A stretch of 58,555 nt of DNA from an uncultured Lachnospiraceae bacterium (GTDB taxonomy: Bacteria > Bacillota > Clostridia > Lachnospirales > Lachnospiraceae). The notes under the pieces were generated by a model that was given only the letters and a program-made list of their open reading frames with translations, ran no database searches and was not told the origin of the DNA. Of the stretch, positions 54,142 to 58,555 are shown piece by piece. A program made the translations under genes and the position numbers. The DNA lies in NCBI GenBank assembly GCA_946558465.1, contig CAMNTM010000019.1:1-58555 (forward strand). The letters run 5' to 3'. The first letter of the stretch is position 1. Each line of letters begins with the position of its first letter.

Positions 54142-55284
54142 TTACCTCCTGCTTTCAATCCTCTCATAGGTCGCCTTCTCCGTCTCCAGAATCTGTTCCA
54201 GTGTAGGGTTCGGAATATTCCTGTGCGCACTCATACAATCCTCTATAATTTCCACTATCTCCAAGTATTTAATCTCATGATTTAAAAATTGCTTTACTGC
54301 CAGCTCATTCGCCGCGTTAAACACGGTTGGAAGCGTACCTCCCCTCCTGCCTGCCTCATAGGCCAGCTCCAATCCGTAAAACGTATCCGTATCAGGCTTC
54401 TCAAACTCCAGCTTCCCAAGCTTCCAGAAATCCACTCTTTCTCCCGGCAGATAACGCCTGTCCGGATAATACAGCGCATACTGGACAGGCAGCTTCATAT
54501 CCGGTGTACCAAGCTGTGCTATAACCGCACCGTCTGCATATTCCACCATAGAGTGAATGATGCTCTGCGGCTGAACTACAACCTGCACCTGGTCTACCTC
54601 CACATCAAACAGCCATTTAGCTTCTATTACCTCAAGCCCTTTATTTACCATTGTAGAGGAATCAATCGTAATCTTCCGGCCCATAGCCCAATTCGGATGC
54701 CGAAGTGCATCCTCCACACGGATATCGAGAAGTTCCTCTTGTGTTTTTCCGCGGAATGGCCCCCCAGAAGCTGTCAGAAGGATTTTCTGAACCGCTTTTT
54801 TATCATTTCCCTGCAGAGACTGAAAAATTGCACTGTGTTCACTGTCCACCGGAAAAACAGACACGCCTTTTTTCTCTGCAAGAGGCATAATAATATGTCC
54901 TGCTGTCACCAATGTCTCTTTATTGGCAAGGGCAATATCCTTACCCGCATTTATAGCTTCAATCGTCGGCCGGATTCCTATCATTCCGACAACAGCTGTT
55001 ACCAGCATCTCGGCTTCTTCCATTACCGCCACAAGCAGAAGTCCTTCCATCCCGCAGACAATTTCCACATCAAAATCTGACAGTTTTATCCGGAGCTCTT
55101 TTGCCTTCTCCTTATCCCATACTGCTGCCAGACGAGGTTTAAATTCCCGAATCTGTTCCTCCAGAAGCTTTATATTGCTGCCGGCAGCAAGCCCTGTCAC
55201 TTCTATGTCTTTATTCTCTCTCACGACCTCAAGTGTCTGAGTACCGATGGAACCTGTGGAGCCTAATACTGCTATTTTTTTCAT
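54142..55284 (-). CDS. dxr: 1-deoxy-D-xylulose 5-phosphate reductoisomerase
   Basis: 380 residues. It makes MEP from DXP, the committed step of the non-mevalonate isoprenoid pathway. The NADPH-binding GSTGSIGTQTLEV is at the N-terminus. ALANKETLVTAG, VDSEHSAIFQ and TASGGPFRG mark metal and substrate sites. About 116 bp separate it from cdsA with no clear hairpin. Confidence 0.97.
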   Translation of the reverse strand: MKKIAVLGSTGSIGTQTLEVVRENKDIEVTGLAAGSNIKLLEEQIREFKPRLAAVWDKEKAKELRIKLSDFDVEIVCGMEGLLLVAVMEEAEMLVTAVVGMIGIRPTIEAINAGKDIALANKETLVTAGHIIMPLAEKKGVSVFPVDSEHSAIFQSLQGNDKKAVQKILLTASGGPFRGKTQEELLDIRVEDALRHPNWAMGRKITIDSSTMVNKGLEVIEAKWLFDVEVDQVQVVVQPQSIIHSMVEYADGAVIAQLGTPDMKLPVQYALYYPDRRYLPGERVDFWKLGKLEFEKPDTDTFYGLELAYEAGRRGGTLPTVFNAANELAVKQFLNHEIKYLEIVEIIEDCMSAHRNIPNPTLEQILETEKATYERIESRR

Positions 55285-55401
55285 AATCTATATCACCTTG
55301 TTTTCTAAAGACCGGGCTTCCAGTCATACTGTACACAGAGCCCTGGTATCATTATATGTCACAATCTGCTGTTCAATACCTCTGTACCGATACGTGCACA
55401 A

Positions 55402-56208
55402 TCACATATTTCCTGAAAGTGCCAGTGCCAGATAATAAATGACCGGCGCCGTAAAAATAACACTGTCGAACCTGTCTAGAATTCCTCCATGCCCCGGAAT
55501 CAGCTTCCCGTAATCCTTAATCTCATGATTTCTCTTAATTGCCGATGCTGCCAGATCTCCCACCTGGGATATCACGCCCCCTGCCCCGCAGATAACGGCA
55601 TAATGGATAGGATTTACCGATACATGCCCCCACTGATTTACAGCCAGTGCAAAAAGTATGCCTAGAAGCGCCGCTCCTGCAATCCCCCCGACACCGCCCT
55701 CCACTGACTTTTTCGGACTCAGCTTCGGCGCCATCTTATGCTTTCCAATCAGCATTCCTACACAGTAGGCACAGGTATCACAGCCCCAGGAGCTTAAGAA
55801 AATCAGCCATACAACAATTCCGCCTTCCGGCAGCTCCCTAGTCTGATACACATAGGAAAGCATGACCGCCACATAAAACAGACCAAAAAAAACTGTCATC
55901 ACCTGCTCCGCCCGGTAATTCGGAAATGCAAATACATACACCGCCATTACAAGAATCAAAAATACGATAAAAAGCATCATTGCATATTCCATTTTTTCTG
56001 CATACAAAATTGCATAGTAGGAAACTGCTGCAAGATACCCCGCAAAACCCAAAAGCTTATTCTGCACATCTACAACCTTATACAGCTCTGACAGTCCAAC
56101 TAAACTAATAACTGCAAGCAGACCAAACAGAACATTTCCTCCATATCCTGCTGTCCCGACCAGAACAATCACCAGTACAATTCCACTCAGCAATCTTGTC
56201 CTAAACAT
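55402..56208 (-). CDS. cdsA: phosphatidate cytidylyltransferase
   Basis: 268 residues, about eight membrane helices, making CDP-diacylglycerol. The family signature near the end reads SAIKRNHEIKDYGKLIPGHG followed by GILDRFD. It overlaps the uppS end by 8 bp, showing tight coupling. Confidence 0.96.
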   Translation of the reverse strand: MFRTRLLSGIVLVIVLVGTAGYGGNVLFGLLAVISLVGLSELYKVVDVQNKLLGFAGYLAAVSYYAILYAEKMEYAMMLFIVFLILVMAVYVFAFPNYRAEQVMTVFFGLFYVAVMLSYVYQTRELPEGGIVVWLIFLSSWGCDTCAYCVGMLIGKHKMAPKLSPKKSVEGGVGGIAGAALLGILFALAVNQWGHVSVNPIHYAVICGAGGVISQVGDLAASAIKRNHEIKDYGKLIPGHGGILDRFDSVIFTAPVIYYLALALSGNM

Positions 56209-56917
56209 CTTGTTCCTCCTTCACACCGCCGTAACGTCTGTCTCTTGTATTATAATATTCAATCGCTTTCATAAGCTCTTCTTTGGTAAAGTCCGGCCAA
56301 AGCACATCTGTAAAATAAAATTCCGTGTAAGCAAGCTGCCACAGAAGATAATTTGAAAGCCGTTTTTCACCACTGGTCCGGATTAAAAGATCCGGGTCAG
56401 GAATATCATATGTATCCAAATATCTCTCTATACATGCCTCATCAATCTCACTGTCAGAAATTTTCCCGCAGGCGGCTTCTGCGGCAATCTTTCTGACCGC
56501 ACGCACAATCTCATCCCGGCTTCCGTAATTAATTGCAATCTGAAAATTTAATCCACCGTTATCCCTCGTCGCGTCCTCAAGCTCCAGAATTCGACTTTGT
56601 ATATCCTCATCAAGTCTTGTAATATCCCCGATTACCCGTATCTTCATATCATTTTTTGCCGCTGTTTTAAGACAGGTTTTCATATAATTACGCAGAAGCT
56701 TCATGAGAGCAGCCACCTCATCCTCCGGACGGTTCCAGTTCTCCGTAGAAAATGCATAGACAGTAAGATATTTTACTCCCATCCGATAAGCATCTTCACA
56801 GATTCTTTCTACATTTTTACTTCCCTGAGCGTGTCCGTAATTGCGGGGCATCCCCTTTGACTTGGCCCATCGGCCGTTCCCATCTAAGATAATCGCAATA
56901 TGCTGTGGAATTTTCAT
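56201..56917 (-). CDS. uppS: undecaprenyl diphosphate synthase
   Basis: 238 residues, cis-prenyltransferase making the lipid carrier for cell-wall synthesis. The catalytic Asp is in IAIILDGNGRWAK, followed by GHAQGSKNVERI, TVYAFSTENWNRP and the RTSGEKRLSNYLLWQ motif. The start at 56917 (MKIPQH) is chosen since GGGAGG lies about 8 nt before it; a TTG seven codons earlier is too far upstream. Confidence 0.96.
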   Translation of the reverse strand: MKIPQHIAIILDGNGRWAKSKGMPRNYGHAQGSKNVERICEDAYRMGVKYLTVYAFSTENWNRPEDEVAALMKLLRNYMKTCLKTAAKNDMKIRVIGDITRLDEDIQSRILELEDATRDNGGLNFQIAINYGSRDEIVRAVRKIAAEAACGKISDSEIDEACIERYLDTYDIPDPDLLIRTSGEKRLSNYLLWQLAYTEFYFTDVLWPDFTKEELMKAIEYYNTRDRRYGGVKEEQDV

Positions 56918-56988
56918 CCTGTTCTCCCTCCCGGTCAATTCCCCGGCTTAGATAAGCAGAGCTTTACAAACTAAAGTAATTCAAATAA

Positions 56989-57021
56989 GGACAGCTCCCC
57001 TGCTCTGCAAGGGACCTGTCC
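56989..57021. repeat. GGACAG...CTGTCC imperfect palindrome after frr
   Basis: GGACAGCTCCCCTGC pairs with GCAAGGGACCTGTCC with two mismatches. On the minus strand it is followed by TTATTTG, so it can act as a weak terminator or processing signal between frr and uppS. It resembles, but is not part of, the GGGGACGGGGT family. Confidence 0.55.
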
Positions 57022-57038
57022 CCAAACTCTGCCAGCCT

Positions 57039-57593
57039 TTATACAGTCATAACCTCTTTTGATTTTGTCTCGACTGCTGCGTCCACCTCTTTGATATACT
57101 TATCCGTCATCTTCTGGAGTTCGTCACCCAAATCCTTAATTTCATCCTCTGACACATCTGAACCCTTCAGCTTTTTAAACGCATCATTTCCATCCCGGCG
57201 GATGTTACGGACTGCCACCTTTGCGGCCTCTCCCTTCTTCTTAACGTCCTTTACCAGTTCTTTTCTTCTCTCCTCTGTAAGCTCTGGAAAAACAAGACGA
57301 ATTGCCGTTCCGTCATTCGTCGGATTAATTCCGAGATCCGAAACCAGGATTGCCTTCTCAATTACCTTCAGCATATTCCTTTCCCACGGCTGAATCTGAA
57401 TCATACGTGCCTCCGGCACAGATACATTCGCCACCTGCTGAATCGGCGTCGGTGTTCCATAATAATCTACTACAATCTTATTCAGCACATTGGGATTGGC
57501 ACGTCCGGCACGGATCGTCCCAAGCTCTCCATTTAGATTTGCCAGCGTTTTCTTCATCTTAGAATCATATACTTCCAGCTTCTCATTCATCAT
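57039..57593 (-). CDS. frr: ribosome recycling factor
   Basis: 184 residues, full-length RRF: LNGELGTIRAGRANPNVL and PIQQVANVSVPEARMI are typical. It releases ribosomes after termination with EF-G. Two ATG codons are adjacent; AGGAGG is 6 nt from the first. It follows pyrH by 11 bp. Confidence 0.97.
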   Translation of the reverse strand: MMNEKLEVYDSKMKKTLANLNGELGTIRAGRANPNVLNKIVVDYYGTPTPIQQVANVSVPEARMIQIQPWERNMLKVIEKAILVSDLGINPTNDGTAIRLVFPELTEERRKELVKDVKKKGEAAKVAVRNIRRDGNDAFKKLKGSDVSEDEIKDLGDELQKMTDKYIKEVDAAVETKSKEVMTV

Positions 57594-57604
57594 TTATATC
57601 CTCC

Positions 57605-58303
57605 TTATGATACAGTCACTCTCGTTCCTGTAAATGTTCCCTTCATTGTCTCCACTATACTGTTTTCTTCATTCAACCCAAAGACCAGCATCGGCATCCG
57701 GTTTTCCAGACACATAATAGAAGCAGTTAAATCTACAGCCGTCAGCTTTTTATCAATAATCTCCTGAATCGATATCTCTTCATACTTTTCCGCCTCAGGA
57801 TTCACCTTTGGGTCACTGTCATAAATACCGTCGACTGCCTTTGCCAGAAGCATTGCATCCGCTTCTATCTCAACCGCACGAAGCACCGCTCCTGTATCTG
57901 TTGAAAAATACGGATGCCCGGTCCCTCCTGCGAAAAAAACCACCTTTCCTTCCTCCAGCGCCTCTACTGCCTTATCTTTAGAAAATAAAGTTGTAAATGC
58001 ACCGCATACAAACGGAGTAAATACCTCTGTCCTCATACCTGCATAGCGGAATATCTCTGATACATAGATACAGTTCATAACGGTTGCAAGCATCCCGATC
58101 TGATCTGCCTTCACCCGGTCAATCGTCTCGCTTGTCCGTCCCCGCCAGAAATTTCCTCCGCCTGTCACAACCGCCACTTGTATCCCGCTGTCTGTAAGCT
58201 TCTTTACCTGATTGGCCACTCCCATGCAGGTAACTTCATCAAAGCCTGTCTTCTTCTCTCCGGCGAGAGCCTCACCGCTGAGCTTTAATAATACTCTCTT
58301 CAT
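57605..58303 (-). CDS. pyrH: uridylate kinase
   Basis: 232 residues, hexameric bacterial UMP kinase. KLSGEALAG at the N-terminus, VVTGGGNFWRGR and VFFAGGTGHPYFSTDT bind nucleotide. It makes UDP from UMP. It heads the pyrH-frr-uppS group. A terminator of the previous gene lies about 100 bp upstream; tsf, often upstream, is not visible in this window. Confidence 0.97.
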   Translation of the reverse strand: MKRVLLKLSGEALAGEKKTGFDEVTCMGVANQVKKLTDSGIQVAVVTGGGNFWRGRTSETIDRVKADQIGMLATVMNCIYVSEIFRYAGMRTEVFTPFVCGAFTTLFSKDKAVEALEEGKVVFFAGGTGHPYFSTDTGAVLRAVEIEADAMLLAKAVDGIYDSDPKVNPEAEKYEEISIQEIIDKKLTAVDLTASIMCLENRMPMLVFGLNEENSIVETMKGTFTGTRVTVS

Positions 58304-58404
58304 ATTTTCTGTGCTCCTTACAGCTGCCGGTTTTATATACCGAAAGTTTCCGGCCGTCCTATAAAATCAACAGCACTTTTATGACTCAAGTATATCACAG
58401 GAAA

Positions 58405-58440
58405 TTAAAAAAGGGAATATGCTGACGCAACATTCCCTTT
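58405..58440 (-). terminator. terminator upstream of pyrH
   Basis: AAAGGGAAT and ATTCCCTTT form a perfect 9-bp stem with a 13-nt loop, followed by TTTAAT on the minus strand. It closes the gene that ends at 58499. Confidence 0.75.
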
Positions 58441-58498
58441 TACTTTTCGTCATGATTTTCTGTACCATTCTCCGGAGAATAGTTTATCTATACTATTA

Positions 58499-58555
58499 TC
58501 AATACTGCTCTGCAAACAGCGTACTCGCTCCCGCCTGGTTCCCTCCCAGGTAGAA
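58499..58555 (-). CDS. C-terminal end of an unidentified protein (partial)
   Basis: The last 57 bp read an open frame of 18 residues on the minus strand ending in TGA at 58499-58501 (…GGNQAGASTLFAEQY). A terminator hairpin follows about 60 bp later, supporting a real gene end. It is too short to identify; it does not look like the end of EF-Ts. Confidence 0.35.
   Translation of the reverse strand, partial: FYLGGNQAGASTLFAEQY

Overview
This window comes from a gut-type, low-to-mid GC Clostridia, most likely a Lachnospiraceae (Clostridium cluster XIVa; Dorea/Faecalicatena-like). The evidence is the mixture of families: DUF5662, DUF1292, DUF5716 and DUF5717 proteins, a Bce-type peptide-resistance module, a SpoIID-like protein, an M60 mucinase-type peptidase, and a selenocysteine-dependent glycine reductase locus. 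This placement is inference; there is no rRNA in the window. Almost every gene lies on the minus strand, so transcription runs right to left; only a DUF1292 gene and a SpoIID/peptidoglycan-binding gene run rightwards.

Regions, left to right. 1-950: a decayed helicase-like remnant and a tRNA-Leu with the unusual anticodon AAG. 950-5000: a tight leftward set of sugar-type binding lipoprotein, a GH13 protein lacking its catalytic residues, TraX and DUF5662. 5100-12400: DUF1292, a UvrD-like helicase, glutamyl-tRNA synthetase, a degenerate Sir2, a split ThrE-type exporter whose larger half is fused to a GNAT acetyltransferase, and an LRR surface protein. 12380-22400: a complete glycine-fermentation locus. 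Its transcription order is AGCS symporter, then (from its own promoter, behind a glycine riboswitch) grdX-grdE-grdB-trxB-trxA-grdA-grdC-grdD. grdB and grdA each contain one in-frame TGA read as selenocysteine. A strong hairpin terminator separates grdA from grdCD, and a 221-bp inverted-repeat element sits between the riboswitch terminator and grdX. 22500-26430: purC-purF-purB from a near-consensus promoter. 26440-31890: a three-gene module of unknown function (DUF5717, actin/Hsp70-like DUF5716, helical-repeat protein).

32000-37100: a cupin and a BceRS-BceAB-type two-component/ABC module with a match to the known BceR operator between the kinase and the transporter genes. 37100-42400: an SleB-type cell-wall hydrolase and carAB. 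42370-45500: a prepilin-peptidase-like gene without a normal start codon, a membrane transglutaminase and the SpoIID-like protein. 45550-51830: a 1757-residue secreted M60 metallopeptidase with a dockerin-like segment, followed by a membrane-anchored partner gene that may carry a cohesin-like domain. 51900-58555: a ferredoxin-type aldo/keto reductase and the conserved pyrH-frr-uppS-cdsA-dxr-rseP housekeeping cluster.

How the genes work together: the AGCS carrier would import glycine and the riboswitch would sense it. GrdE/GrdB (protein B) bind glycine and pass a carboxymethyl group to the selenoprotein GrdA. GrdC/GrdD release acetyl phosphate, and TrxB/TrxA re-reduce GrdA. Three near-identical GGGGACGGGGT palindromes within 5.5 kb (32.4-38.0 kb) suggest a small dispersed repeat. 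The main leads are the riboswitch-controlled selenoprotein operon with its inserted leader element, the DUF5717/DUF5716 module, the GNAT-ThrE fusion, the dockerin peptidase with its anchored partner, and two apparent pseudoenzymes (GH13 and Sir2).
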